A stretch of DNA of 64,000 nt from Henriciella marina DSM 19595 (lineage in GTDB: Bacteria > Pseudomonadota > Alphaproteobacteria > Caulobacterales > Hyphomonadaceae), in contig NZ_AQXT01000002.1 of the NCBI RefSeq assembly GCF_000376805.1, forward strand, positions 2,356,001 through 2,420,000. Reading direction: 5' to 3'. Positions 36,003 through 45,181 of this stretch are shown here, piece by piece (the first letter of the stretch is position 1; each line of letters begins with the position of its first letter). The notes under the pieces were generated by a model that searched no databases, was not told the DNA's origin, and saw only the letters and a program-made list of their open reading frames with translations. The translations under genes and the position numbers were made by a program.

Positions 36003-36620
36003 TTATCGATGCGTCGAAAAAGCGAGCCAGATCGCAATCCCTACCAGTGACAACGCGAACACCGCCCTCACCGGAACGGACTGGCGATAATCTGCTAACT
36101 TCTGACCGAAAGCCGCGCCCGCCAGCACAAGGCCCGAATGAACCAGAACAGCGATCAGAATATGGATCGATCCGAGCATCAGGATCGCAGCCGCAGACGG
36201 CATGTTTCCATCAAAGCCTGCAAACTGCGTCACTACGGCGATATAGAAGACGAGCGCCTTGGGGTTAAGCAGATTGGCGATGAAACCGCGCCTGAAGCCC
36301 TCTAGCGATTTTGCATTGCCGGGCGAAGCCTCACCCGTTTCCCGCCAGGCCTCAACAGCAAGATAGAGCATGAAGCCGATCCCCGCCCAGCGCAGGATTT
36401 CGTAGACAAGCTGATTGTCTGAGATGAAGGCAGAAAATCCGGTCGCCGCCAGAATAAGCTGTGCGCCAAGACCAAGCGTAATACCCACTACGGCCATGAA
36501 GCCAACCCGCCGGCCCTGCTGCGCCGAAAGCGCGGTCAGCCATCCCATGTTCGGGCCGGGCGTCATTTCGACGAGCGCCATCGCCCCCAGGAAGGCGAGC
36601 CAGTTCATCTCGCTCAACAT
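36003..36620 (-). CDS. LysE/RhtB-family amino-acid exporter
   Basis: A 205-residue six-helix inner-membrane exporter. The start MNWLAFLGAMALVEMTPGPNMGWLTALSAQQGRRVGFMAVVGITLGL has the conserved TPGPN motif. A later stretch LLNPKALVFYIAVVTQF (about 117-133) is typical. The substrate (basic amino acid, homoserine or threonine) cannot be told. The start used is ATG 36620; an ATG four codons in is possible. Confidence 0.88.
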   Translation of the reverse strand: MLSEMNWLAFLGAMALVEMTPGPNMGWLTALSAQQGRRVGFMAVVGITLGLGAQLILAATGFSAFISDNQLVYEILRWAGIGFMLYLAVEAWRETGEASPGNAKSLEGFRRGFIANLLNPKALVFYIAVVTQFAGFDGNMPSAAAILMLGSIHILIAVLVHSGLVLAGAAFGQKLADYRQSVPVRAVFALSLVGIAIWLAFSTHR

Positions 36621-36726
36621 ACCGTTTTGCCCCCGCTGGCCTCACCGGCCCAAAAAAACACTGCCGGGACACCGCCCAGACACCATGGCTACACCCTCCC
36701 TTGTGCAGGAAACGCAGAAAACTTTC

Positions 36727-37845
36727 CTACAGGCAGCCATAGAGCGCATCCACCAGGCGCCGCGCACGCGGATCACCCTGAAGATAGCTCGACTGCTTGT
36801 TCATGACATAGGCCGCAGAAAGGCGCCGGTCCGGGTCCCCGAGCGCAAGAGAGCCGCCCCAGCCTGAATGCGCGAGCGTCTCGGGGTTGGGCCCATAGAT
36901 GCCCAGATTATTGCGCATGACGCCGGCCGCAAACTCGGTCACGAAGGGCAGGACGAGGTCCTCGCCAAGCACACGGCGACGGGTCAGCTCCCGAAAAGAC
37001 GTGTCCGGAATCAAGGGCTTCCCGTCCAGCATCCCGCCATTTGCATAGATGCCGTAGAGCTCTGCCACCGATCTTGCCGTACCATGACCATTGGCAGATG
37101 GGATCTCGATCCGCCGCCAGTCTGCGCCGCCGCGACTGGGAGAGGCCCATTTGGTCAGGAAGGCCGTCTTCTTGTAATCATTGATCTCTCCAAGCTGTGG
37201 CAGCTCTTTCGGGCGCTGGATATCGGCCACCCGGCCATGCTCGCTGTCGGCCAGGCCAATGTGGAAATCGATGCCGGAAGGCGCGCAGAACTCCTCGCGC
37301 AGGATGGTACCAAGCGTACGCCCGGTAATCCGCTTGACGATCTCTCCCGCCAGATAGCCCCATGTGGTCGGGTGATAGCCATGCGCCGTCCCCGGTTCCC
37401 ACAGGGGTTTAAGATCCGCCAGCGCAGCAGCGAGATCGTCAGGATCGAGCCAGAGCTCTGGGTCGATCGGCTCGGCGAACCCGACCAGGCCAGCCTGATG
37501 CGACAGGAGCTCGCCGATCGTGATGCCTTCCTTGCCGAGCGCGCCAAATTCCGTCCAGACCGCCCTGACCTGTGTCTCATAACCCTCGTCCAGCTCACCG
37601 ATGATCGACGCGATGACGAGCGCAGATATGCCTTTCGTCGTCGAATAGACGGGGACCAGCGTCTCTTCATCCCAGGCCTGCTCGCGCTTTCTGTCGGCAA
37701 AACCGCCCTGCAGGTCGATGATGATTTCACCGTCCAGAATGGCGGTAAAGCCTGCGCCAAGCTCTTCTCCGGCATCGAAATTCTGCTCGAAAACTTCGCG
37801 AACAGGCTCGAACCCGTCGGCGACATGGCCCCTGATCTCGCTCAT
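36727..37845 (-). CDS. Family VIII serine esterase / beta-lactamase-fold hydrolase
   Basis: A 372-residue class C beta-lactamase-related hydrolase (EstB type). The nucleophile motif SxxK is STTK (Ser68, Lys71), in VPVYSTTKGISALV. The second motif, usually Y-x-N, reads YHP in HGYHPTTWGYLAGEIVKR. C-terminal region has HSGWGGSLALGDPDRRLSAAYVMN. It has no signal peptide. The start at 37845 (MSEIRGHVADGF) has GAGGAG upstream. It is divergent from the DUF302 lipoprotein gene. Confidence 0.88.
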   Translation of the reverse strand: MSEIRGHVADGFEPVREVFEQNFDAGEELGAGFTAILDGEIIIDLQGGFADRKREQAWDEETLVPVYSTTKGISALVIASIIGELDEGYETQVRAVWTEFGALGKEGITIGELLSHQAGLVGFAEPIDPELWLDPDDLAAALADLKPLWEPGTAHGYHPTTWGYLAGEIVKRITGRTLGTILREEFCAPSGIDFHIGLADSEHGRVADIQRPKELPQLGEINDYKKTAFLTKWASPSRGGADWRRIEIPSANGHGTARSVAELYGIYANGGMLDGKPLIPDTSFRELTRRRVLGEDLVLPFVTEFAAGVMRNNLGIYGPNPETLAHSGWGGSLALGDPDRRLSAAYVMNKQSSYLQGDPRARRLVDALYGCL

Positions 37846-37931
37846 CGGCTGCTCCTCAATCTGGAAGACTGGGCTGAACGTAAGGCCCGCTCCGTGCGTT
37901 ACGAGAAATGAATAACAATCGAGGAGACGAG

Positions 37932-38435
37932 ATGAAACAGACACTTCTGGCCGTAGCAGCGTTTGCCACCCTCACACTTGGCGCCTGCCAGACCGATGAG
38001 CCCCGTCAGCAAGCCGTCATCAATCCTGATCTTGCCGACCAGCCTGCCGCTCAGGCGCTTGTCGCCGAGAACAGCGCGCATGACTATGCAACCACCGTGA
38101 CGCGGCTCCAGAGCGCGCTCGAGGCCCGGCCTGTCACGATCTTTGCCAAGGTCGACCATGCCGAAGGTGCCCGCGGCGCCGGCATGCAGCTTGCCCCGTC
38201 GGCGCTCTTCATTTTCGGCAATCCGCAAGCGGGCACGCCGCTGATGCAGGCCAACCCCGCGCTCGGGCTTGAGCTACCAATGAAAATACTCGTCCTGGAA
38301 ACCGAAAACGGCGTCCAAATCCTGCGTCAGGATATCAGCGCGGTGCTTCGTCAGTATGGCGTCGAGGCCGCGAGCGTAAACGCGGCTCAGATCGAAGAGA
38401 CGCTGGCCGGCATTGTCGCTGAAGCAGCCGGGTGA
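37932..38435 (+). CDS. DUF302 lipoprotein
   Basis: A 167-residue lipoprotein. The signal peptide ends in lipobox LGAC (Cys19). The rest is a DUF302 domain with the typical middle: SALEARPVTIFAKVDHAEGARGAGMQLAPSALFIFGNPQAGTPLMQANPALGLELPMKILVL. Function unknown. The ATG 37932 has GAGGAGACGAG upstream. The 86-base gap to the divergent esterase gene is the only room for both promoters. Confidence 0.9.
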   Translation: MKQTLLAVAAFATLTLGACQTDEPRQQAVINPDLADQPAAQALVAENSAHDYATTVTRLQSALEARPVTIFAKVDHAEGARGAGMQLAPSALFIFGNPQAGTPLMQANPALGLELPMKILVLETENGVQILRQDISAVLRQYGVEAASVNAAQIEETLAGIVAEAAG

Positions 38436-38506
38436 TCACAGGCTGGACAAGCCGGACGCGGGAAGGCATCGAGAGGCCGTCAATTCCATAAAGAATGAGG
38501 CCTCCA

Positions 38507-39394
38507 ATGCCGTCCAGCGCCAACCGTCCCCGCCGATCCTGTCTCTATATGCCCGGCGCAAATGCGCGCGCGCTTGAAAAGGCGAAATCGCTGGCAGCGG
38601 ATGCCGTAATTCTGGATCTTGAGGATGCTGTCGCGCCCGATGCCAAGCTCGAGGCCCGCAAGACGGTGTGCGAAGCTGTGAAGGCGGGCGGCTATGGCCA
38701 GCGCGAGGTCGTGATCCGGATCAACGGGCTCGATACCGAATGGGGCCTCGACGATCTGAAAGCGGCTGTCGAAGCGGGCCCGGACGCGATCCTGGTGCCC
38801 AAAGTCATCGATGGCAGCGACGTCGACAGGCTGGACGATGCCCTGTCGCGGGCTGGCGCGCCGGATGATCTGGGTCTCTGGGTCATGATCGAGATGCCCA
38901 AGGCGCTTCTTAACATTCAGGACATTGCCGAAGCCGTCGGCCGCACGCGCCTCAACGCGTTTGTCATGGGCACCAATGATATCGCCAAGGAGCTGCGAGC
39001 CACCAATGATCCGGACCGCACAGCCTTCCAGGCCTTCTTCGGCCTGACGCTGGCCGCCGCGCGCGCCTATGACATCGTCGCCATTGATGGCGTCTATAAT
39101 GACATTTCCAATTCAGACGGCCTCGAAGCCGAGGTACGCCAGGGCAATCTGCTCGGCTTTGACGGCAAGACACTGATCCATCCAAGCCAGATCGACATCA
39201 CGAATGAGGTCTTTGCCCCCACCGAGGCAGACGTGGCGCAGGCGCGCGACGTCATCGACGCCTTTGCCGACCCGGCGAACAAGGGAAAAGGCGTTTTGAA
39301 GGTTAATGGCAAGATGACAGAGCTTCTGCATCTCGAAGAGGCAAAGCGTATCGTCGCGGTTAATGAGGCGATCAAGGCGATGGAGGCAAACTGA
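38507..39394 (+). CDS. CoA-ester lyase, malyl-CoA/beta-methylmalyl-CoA lyase-like
   Basis: A 295-residue CitE-like TIM-barrel lyase. Family stretches: RPRRSCLYMPGANARALEKAKSLAADAVILDLEDAVAP (about 7-45), VVIRINGLDTEWG (about 67-79), VMIEMPKALLNIQDIAE (about 125-141) and LGFDGKTLIHPSQI (about 218-231). With a mesaconyl-CoA hydratase-like gene 0.7 kb downstream, it most resembles lyases of the ethylmalonyl-CoA pathway, which split beta-methylmalyl-CoA to propionyl-CoA and glyoxylate. Assignment to that substrate is inferred. The start at 38507 has GAGG seven bases upstream; an ATG four codons earlier is possible. Confidence 0.85.
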   Translation: MPSSANRPRRSCLYMPGANARALEKAKSLAADAVILDLEDAVAPDAKLEARKTVCEAVKAGGYGQREVVIRINGLDTEWGLDDLKAAVEAGPDAILVPKVIDGSDVDRLDDALSRAGAPDDLGLWVMIEMPKALLNIQDIAEAVGRTRLNAFVMGTNDIAKELRATNDPDRTAFQAFFGLTLAAARAYDIVAIDGVYNDISNSDGLEAEVRQGNLLGFDGKTLIHPSQIDITNEVFAPTEADVAQARDVIDAFADPANKGKGVLKVNGKMTELLHLEEAKRIVAVNEAIKAMEAN

Positions 39395-39397
39395 GCC

Positions 39398-39745
39398 ATG
39401 ACATATACGCTACTCCACCACACCGGCTGCTCAACTTCACGCAAGGGCCTCGCCCTGCTGCAGGAAAACGGGATCGAGCCGGAGATCCGCAAGTATATGA
39501 ACCAGTCCGAGGCGCTCAGCGTAGATGAGCTGAAGGATATCGCGGCGAAGATGGGCGCGTCGTCGCCGCGAGAGTTTCTGCGCGACAAGGATGCGCAGAA
39601 ATTCGACATTCCACCGACACTGGATGATGACGCGCTCTATGCCGCGATGGCGGAGAATCCGAAGCTCATCCAGCGCCCGATCGGCATCAATAATGGCAAG
39701 GCCGCGCTGGGCCGACCGGTAGAGAAGCTGCTGGATATTACCTGA
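39398..39745 (+). CDS. ArsC-family arsenate reductase-like protein
   Basis: A 115-residue ArsC/YffB-like thioredoxin-fold protein. The active-site Cys is in HHTGCSTSRKGLALL (Cys11) and the C-terminal conserved loop is NPKLIQRPIG (about 87-96). Arsenate reduction is the family function, but many such proteins have other roles. It lies 3 bases downstream of the lyase gene. Confidence 0.85.
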   Translation: MTYTLLHHTGCSTSRKGLALLQENGIEPEIRKYMNQSEALSVDELKDIAAKMGASSPREFLRDKDAQKFDIPPTLDDDALYAAMAENPKLIQRPIGINNGKAALGRPVEKLLDIT

Positions 39746-39809
39746 TTGGATGAAATTTTATCTATTCTGAGAGCGTGATGTTCAGCCAGGCGCGATATTA
39801 ACCACAGGC

Positions 39810-40019
39810 ATGAGCCTGCTTATCCTTACCGCTTTCGTCCTTATCGTCCTGGCTGCCGCCCTCTTCTTCGGGCCGTACTTCGTGGCTTATGGCCCCGATG
39901 GCTTCAGGGATATCGTCCGGCGCGGCGACGCGCGGATGATCAGCCTGTTTCTGGTGGGTGCGATAATTCTCGCCATCCTCCTTCCGGGACAAGATCCGGC
40001 CTTGATCTCAAGGGTCTAG
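39810..40019 (+). CDS. Small two-helix membrane protein
   Basis: A 69-residue protein with two hydrophobic helices (LLILTAFVLIVLAAALFFGPYF and MISLFLVGAIILAILLPG) linked by a charged hairpin (GFRDIVRRGDAR). I do not recognise a family. It sits between the arsC-like gene and the mesaconyl-CoA hydratase gene on the same strand. Confidence 0.6.
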   Translation: MSLLILTAFVLIVLAAALFFGPYFVAYGPDGFRDIVRRGDARMISLFLVGAIILAILLPGQDPALISRV

Positions 40020-40108
40020 CCGGTGCAACTGGTCCCCGCATAAGTTGACGGGGCCAGACCTGACCGCATGACCGGTCAACGCGGCCCTCGCGAATTTCAG
40101 AGGGCGAT

Positions 40109-41143
40109 ATGACCAAATCAAATCCGGGCCATTATTTCGAAGACTTCAAGCCAGGCATGGAGCTTGTCCACGCTACCCCGCTGACCGTTTCGACCGGCGA
40201 CATCTCCCTCTACCGCGCGCTGACGGGCACCCGGCATGCGCTTTATTCGGCTGAGACATTCGCCACCGCCAACGGGTTTGACGCGCTGGCGGTAGATCCG
40301 CTGCTGGCCTTCCACGTTGTCTTCGGCAAGACGGTGCCCGACATCTCCCTCAATGCGGTCGCCAATCTTGGCTATGGTGACGGCAAATTCCTGAAGACCG
40401 TCTATCCCGGCGACACGCTGACAGCGATCTCCGACGTGATCGGCGTCAAGGAAAACTCCAACGGCAAGACGGGCGTCGTCTGGGTTCGCACGCGCGGTGA
40501 GAACCAGCGCGGTGAGACGGTCCTCTCCTATGTGCGCTGGGTCATGGTGCACAAGAAGGACCCATCCAGTCCCGCGCCTGAGGCAAGTCTTCCTGCCCTT
40601 CCCGACGCTGTCGCAGCTAGCGATCTAACAGCGCCTGAATATAGCGACTGGAACAGTGCGCTTGCCGGATCTAGCTGGCGTTATGATGATTATGCGGTTG
40701 GCGAGAAGATTGACCACGTCGACGGCATGACCGTTGAAGAAGCTGAGCACCAGACCGCCACCCGCCTCTACCAGAACACGGCCAAGGTCCATTTCGACGC
40801 GCATGCACAGGCGGGCAGCCGCTTCGGCAAACGCCTCATCTATGGCGGCGTCGTGATCTCGATTGCGCGCGCCCTGTCCTTCAATGGCCTCGAAAGCGCC
40901 GCCCAGATGCTGGCCATCAATGCAGGCACCCATGCCGGGCCGCTCTTTGCCGGTGACACGGTCTATGCCTGGTCTGAAGTGCTCGACAATGCAGAGCTGT
41001 CGGCCAACACCGGCGCGCTGCGCCTGCGGCTTGTCGCGACGAAGAACCACCCCTGCAGCGATTTCCCGCTTAAGGGAGAGGACGGCAAATACCATCCGGA
41101 TGTCCTGCTCGACTTTGATTACTGGGCAGCGATCCCCAGATAG
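40109..41143 (+). CDS. Mesaconyl-CoA hydratase-like MaoC protein
   Basis: A 344-residue double hot-dog protein, close to the size of mesaconyl-CoA hydratase (Mch), which interconverts mesaconyl-CoA and beta-methylmalyl-CoA. Seen: GHYFEDFKPGMELVHATPLTVSTGDISLYRALTG (about 7-40), and MTVEEAEHQTATRLYQNTAKVHFDAHAQ (about 210-237), with the hydratase motif Asn, Asp and His. RLIYGGVVISIARALSFNG (about 244) is also typical. The upstream lyase gene supports a role in acetyl-CoA assimilation. The start has AGAGGGCG upstream. Confidence 0.85.
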   Translation: MTKSNPGHYFEDFKPGMELVHATPLTVSTGDISLYRALTGTRHALYSAETFATANGFDALAVDPLLAFHVVFGKTVPDISLNAVANLGYGDGKFLKTVYPGDTLTAISDVIGVKENSNGKTGVVWVRTRGENQRGETVLSYVRWVMVHKKDPSSPAPEASLPALPDAVAASDLTAPEYSDWNSALAGSSWRYDDYAVGEKIDHVDGMTVEEAEHQTATRLYQNTAKVHFDAHAQAGSRFGKRLIYGGVVISIARALSFNGLESAAQMLAINAGTHAGPLFAGDTVYAWSEVLDNAELSANTGALRLRLVATKNHPCSDFPLKGEDGKYHPDVLLDFDYWAAIPR

Positions 41144-41201
41144 GCCGTCATGAGACACGCTGACCCCCAGGCCCTACGCAACATACCGGCCGGCGCCTGA
41201 T

Positions 41202-41624
41202 ATGGGCGGCGTTCCCGGCTTTGACGGCATCGCCTTCGTGGCGACAGTCATTGCGATCCTCTTATCAGCCATTGCGAGCCTGCTCGGCACAATGACCCGC
41301 AAACAGCAGGTCGATAATGGCGTTGTTGATGCCGCGCTCCTCTGTGAGCTGACGGGCATTCAGGACCCGCGCATCCTGCAGGACGTTTTCGGCCCGCCGA
41401 CGATGAACCGTATGTGGCAGGGCCTCACCCTGTCCGACATCACATCCGAGCGCCGCTTTCCGGGCTATCTGATCAGTGATGACCGTGTGGACTGGGCCTG
41501 TATCGCCGTCGCGCTTGTCTCCTTCTTCTGGCAGCACCCGCTGATGGACGGTCTCGTTATTACCGCCGCCATTGTGCAGATCGCGGGCTGGGCCCTCGCC
41601 TATCAGCTGCCCCGGCAAGTCTGA
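41202..41624 (+). CDS. Predicted membrane protein of unknown function
   Basis: A 140-residue protein with an N-terminal hydrophobic helix (FDGIAFVATVIAILLSAIASLLG) and a C-terminal pair (WACIAVALVSFFW and LVITAAIVQIAGWALAY). The middle is polar with RKQQVDNGVVDAALLCELTGIQDPRILQDVFG. No family recognised. No strong ribosome site. It lies between mch and dapF on the same strand. Confidence 0.6.
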   Translation: MGGVPGFDGIAFVATVIAILLSAIASLLGTMTRKQQVDNGVVDAALLCELTGIQDPRILQDVFGPPTMNRMWQGLTLSDITSERRFPGYLISDDRVDWACIAVALVSFFWQHPLMDGLVITAAIVQIAGWALAYQLPRQV

Positions 41625-41652
41625 GCTTCCGCTGACGCAGTTTCGGGCCTAC

Positions 41653-42471
41653 ATGTCGGCCATGAAAGTCTGGAAGATGAATGGTGCCGGCAATGCGTTC
41701 GCGGTCTTTGATGCGCGCGAAAGCAGTTTCACGCCTGATGCAGAGAAGATCCGCAGCATTGCCGCTGAGATGAAGGCCGATCAGGTCATGTCCATCGAGC
41801 TTGACCCCGCCGCCGACGCCTTCCTGCGCATCTGGAATTCCTCTGGCGAGCAGGTTGGGGCCTGCGGAAACGGGACACGTGCGGTCGCCCACCTCTTGCT
41901 CGAAGAGGCTGGCGCAGACCGCGTCGCCATCCGGACCTCGGCCGACCTTCTGAAAGGCGAGCGCGCGGCAGGCGGGCTCGTTACTGTCGATATGGGTGAG
42001 CCCCGCATGGGCTGGGAAGAGATCCCGCTGGAAGAAAAGATGGATGTGCGCGGCGTCGATGTACGTATCGGCCCGATGGATAAGCCATATCTTTCAAAGC
42101 CTGCCGTTGTCTCCATGGGCAATCCGCATGCGGTCTTCTTCGTCGAAGATGTCGACGCCTATAACATTCCGCAGATCGGGCCGCTGGTTGAATGGCATCC
42201 GCTCTTTCCAGAAGGCACAAATGTCGGCTTTGCGCAGGTGATCGACCGCGAGACGATCCGGCTTCGCGTCTGGGAGCGGGGCGCCGGCCTGACCAAGGCA
42301 TGTGGCACGGGCGCGTGCGCCGCACTGGTCTGCGCCGCACGGGCCGGAAAGACAGACCGCAAGGCAAAACTCATCCTGGATGGCGGCGATCTCATCATTG
42401 AATGGCGTGGCAGCGATAATCACGTCATGATGACCGGGCCGGTCGAGGTCGAGATGAGCTTCGAGATCTGA
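41653..42471 (+). CDS. dapF: Diaminopimelate epimerase
   Basis: A 272-residue cofactor-independent epimerase converting LL- to meso-diaminopimelate for lysine and peptidoglycan. Both catalytic cysteines are present: Cys71 in GACGNGTRA and Cys217 in KACGTGACAA. The N-terminal GAGNAF replaces the usual GLGNDF. Two nearby ATGs (41653, 41662) are possible starts; neither has a strong site. Confidence 0.95.
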   Translation: MSAMKVWKMNGAGNAFAVFDARESSFTPDAEKIRSIAAEMKADQVMSIELDPAADAFLRIWNSSGEQVGACGNGTRAVAHLLLEEAGADRVAIRTSADLLKGERAAGGLVTVDMGEPRMGWEEIPLEEKMDVRGVDVRIGPMDKPYLSKPAVVSMGNPHAVFFVEDVDAYNIPQIGPLVEWHPLFPEGTNVGFAQVIDRETIRLRVWERGAGLTKACGTGACAALVCAARAGKTDRKAKLILDGGDLIIEWRGSDNHVMMTGPVEVEMSFEI

Positions 42472-42560
42472 GCCCGGTGCGGGCCGGCCATCCTGCCCGC
42501 GAAACCTTGATTTCAGAGGCGTTCGGCGCGATGTGGCGGGTCTCGACAGGCATTCTGAAC

Positions 42561-43841
42561 ATGACGGCAACAAAAGACCCTCAGACGAAGGCCCGGGTGA
42601 TCACGCTCGGCTGCCGCCTCAACTCCTATGAGAGTGAGGTGATGCGCGGGCATGCGGAGTCTGCAGGCCTGGATGACGCCATTATCGTAAACACGTGCGC
42701 GGTCACCTCAGAGGCGGTCCGAACGGCGCGCCAGACGATCCGCCGCGCGAAGAAGGACAATCCAGGTGCGCGCATCCTCGTAACGGGCTGCGCCGCGCAG
42801 ATCGATCCCGGCGAATTTGCCGCCATGCCGGAGGTCGACCGCGTCATCGGCAACCATGAAAAGATGCAGGCCGGTACGTGGGTCTCGCCAGCGATGCATG
42901 AGGGCCACGAGAAGATCCTCGTCAACGACATCATGTCGGTGAAGGAAACGGCCGGCCACCTCATCGATGGGATGGAGGGACGGGCGCGCGCCTATGTTCA
43001 GGTCCAGAATGGCTGTGACCATCGCTGCACCTTCTGCATCATCCCTTACGGCCGCGGCAATTCCCGCTCCGTACCTGCTGGCGAGGTGGTCCAGATGGTC
43101 CGCCGCCTGGTTGAGACGGGCCATTATGAAGTCGTGCTGACCGGTGTGGACCTCACCAGCTGGGGCGCGGACCTTCCCGGTCAGCCGCAGCTGGGCAATC
43201 TGGTCCAGCGTATCCTGAAACTGGTGCCGGAGCTGGAACAGCTGCGCATCTCATCCATAGACGCGATCGAGATGGACGACGCCCTGTTTGAGGCAATGGC
43301 CGAGCCGCGTCTTGCGCCCTTCATGCACCTGTCGCTGCAGCATGGCGACAATCTGATGCTGAAGCGGATGAAGCGGCGTCATTCGCGCGAGGATGCGATC
43401 GTGCTCGCTGAGAAACTCCGCGCCATCCGGCCTGATATGGCGCTTGGCGCCGATATCATTGCTGGGTTTCCGACAGAGACCGAGAGCGCCTTCGAGAATT
43501 CAATGCGTCTTGTAGAAGACTGCAACCTCTCTTTCCTGCACGTCTTTCCCTACAGCCCACGGCCCGGCACGCCGGCGGCCCGCATGCCGCAGCTTGAGAA
43601 GTCGATGATTAGGGCCCGCGCGGCGCGTTTGCGCGAAGTGGGCGACAAGGCCCTTGCCCGGCATCTGGACACCCATGTCGGCGGTCTGCGCGATGTGCTT
43701 GTCGAGCAGGAGGCCGATGGGCGCCTCTCTGATTTTTCCCGTGTCTCGCTGACCGGCTTTGCGACGCTGGAGGCTGGACGCCCCACCCCGGCGCGGATAG
43801 TCGCTCATGATGGGCAGAAACTGATTGCGGAGCCTGCATGA
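42561..43841 (+). CDS. mtaB: tRNA t6A37 methylthiotransferase MtaB
   Basis: A 426-residue radical-SAM methylthiotransferase that makes ms2t6A37. The N-terminal cluster domain has cysteines in TLGCRLNSYES, NTCAVT and TGCAAQ. The radical SAM cluster is CDHRCTFC (Cys152, Cys156, Cys159). The C-terminal TRAM-like part includes DVLVEQEADGRLSDFSRVSL. NSYES with ASN and the IPYGRGNSRSVP segment match MtaB rather than MiaB. The start is taken at 42561 (MTATKDP). It overlaps ftsY (ATGA). Confidence 0.92.
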   Translation: MTATKDPQTKARVITLGCRLNSYESEVMRGHAESAGLDDAIIVNTCAVTSEAVRTARQTIRRAKKDNPGARILVTGCAAQIDPGEFAAMPEVDRVIGNHEKMQAGTWVSPAMHEGHEKILVNDIMSVKETAGHLIDGMEGRARAYVQVQNGCDHRCTFCIIPYGRGNSRSVPAGEVVQMVRRLVETGHYEVVLTGVDLTSWGADLPGQPQLGNLVQRILKLVPELEQLRISSIDAIEMDDALFEAMAEPRLAPFMHLSLQHGDNLMLKRMKRRHSREDAIVLAEKLRAIRPDMALGADIIAGFPTETESAFENSMRLVEDCNLSFLHVFPYSPRPGTPAARMPQLEKSMIRARAARLREVGDKALARHLDTHVGGLRDVLVEQEADGRLSDFSRVSLTGFATLEAGRPTPARIVAHDGQKLIAEPA

Positions 43842-45181
43842 TCCTCTGGTTCGGAAAGAAGAACAAGAAACAGGAGCTTGAAGAGGCTGGCGCGGAGATG
43901 CGCGAACCTGAGCTCACGCCAGGGGAGCTCGCCGCAAAGGAAGCGGCCGAGAAGGAAGAGGCTGAGCGTAAAGCCGCCGAAGAGGCCGCAGAAGCCGAAC
44001 GCAAAGCGGCTGAGCAGGCCAGGATCGACGCGGCCATCGCCGAAGCGAACCGGGCCTGGGAAGAGCGCCAGAAAAGCGAGGCCCAGAATGCCGACGATGA
44101 GGCTGCGCGCCAGAAGGCCGAGAACGAATTAAAAATTCTCGAAGAGCGCCGCCGCGCCGAGGCCGCCCGCGAAGAAGCGCGCCGCAAGGAAGAAGAACGC
44201 CAGGCCGCCATCGCGCGGGGCGAACCAGACCCCTATGCCGAAATCCGAGACCCCGGCTTCTTCGGCAAACTATCCGGCGGGCTTTCGAAATCATCCTCCA
44301 AGCTCGGCACCAGCCTCACCGGCATGTTCGGTGGCCGCAAACTCGATGATGAGGCGCTGGAAGACCTCGAAGACCTTCTCATCACATCCGACATGGGTGC
44401 CAAGGTGGCTGCGAAGATCACCGCCAATCTGGCGCGCACCCGCTTCGACAAGGACGTCGATGACGATGAGATCCGCCGCGCGCTGGCGAGCGAGATTGAA
44501 GCGATCATGAAACCGCGCGAACAGATCGTCGACTTTTCAGACGGGCCGCGCCCGCGTGTTGTCCTGTTCGTCGGGGTAAACGGATCTGGCAAGACGACGA
44601 CAATTGGCAAGATCGCCTCCAAGCTCAAGGATCAGGGCGCAAAGGCGCTGCTGGTGGCGGGCGATACATTCCGCGCCGCCGCCATTGAGCAACTGACCGT
44701 CTGGGGCGATCGCGCGGGCATTCCCGTCCTCTCAAAACCGACCGGCGCGGACGCAGCAGGACTTGTCTATGAAGCCATCGAACAGGCGCGCCGGGATGAT
44801 CTTGATCTGGTGCTGGTCGATACGGCCGGGCGTCTTCAGAACAAGGCAGAGCTCATGTCTGAGCTCGCCAAGATCGTCCGCGTTACGCGCAAGCTGGACC
44901 CGGACGCGCCGCATGACGTGATCCTCGTCCTCGATGCCACTGTGGGCCAGAACGCACTGAGCCAGGTCGAAGCCTTCCGGCACACAGCGGACGTTTCCGG
45001 CATCGTGATGACAAAGCTTGATGGCACAGCCAAAGGCGGCGTGCTTGTTGCTGTTGCCGAAGCCCATGATCTGCCGATCCATTTTGTCGGCGTCGGGGAA
45101 AAAGCCGAAGACCTGCAGCCTTTTAGCGCTGAGGCCTATGCCAAGGCGCTTGTCGGCCTCACCGAAGAGGAAACGGTTTGA
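43838..45181 (+). CDS. ftsY: Signal recognition particle receptor FtsY
   Basis: A 447-residue SRP GTPase that delivers ribosome-nascent chains to the membrane. The long N-terminal A domain (about 1-135) is rich in Glu, Ala, Lys and Arg and forms a charged coiled coil. The NG domain follows: GVNGSGKTTTIGKIA (G1, about 246-260), DTFRAAAIEQL, LVDTAGRLQNKAELM (G3, about 327), MTKLDGTAKGG (G4, about 390) and FVGVGEKAEDLQPF near the end. Confidence 0.96.
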   Translation: MILWFGKKNKKQELEEAGAEMREPELTPGELAAKEAAEKEEAERKAAEEAAEAERKAAEQARIDAAIAEANRAWEERQKSEAQNADDEAARQKAENELKILEERRRAEAAREEARRKEEERQAAIARGEPDPYAEIRDPGFFGKLSGGLSKSSSKLGTSLTGMFGGRKLDDEALEDLEDLLITSDMGAKVAAKITANLARTRFDKDVDDDEIRRALASEIEAIMKPREQIVDFSDGPRPRVVLFVGVNGSGKTTTIGKIASKLKDQGAKALLVAGDTFRAAAIEQLTVWGDRAGIPVLSKPTGADAAGLVYEAIEQARRDDLDLVLVDTAGRLQNKAELMSELAKIVRVTRKLDPDAPHDVILVLDATVGQNALSQVEAFRHTADVSGIVMTKLDGTAKGGVLVAVAEAHDLPIHFVGVGEKAEDLQPFSAEAYAKALVGLTEEETV

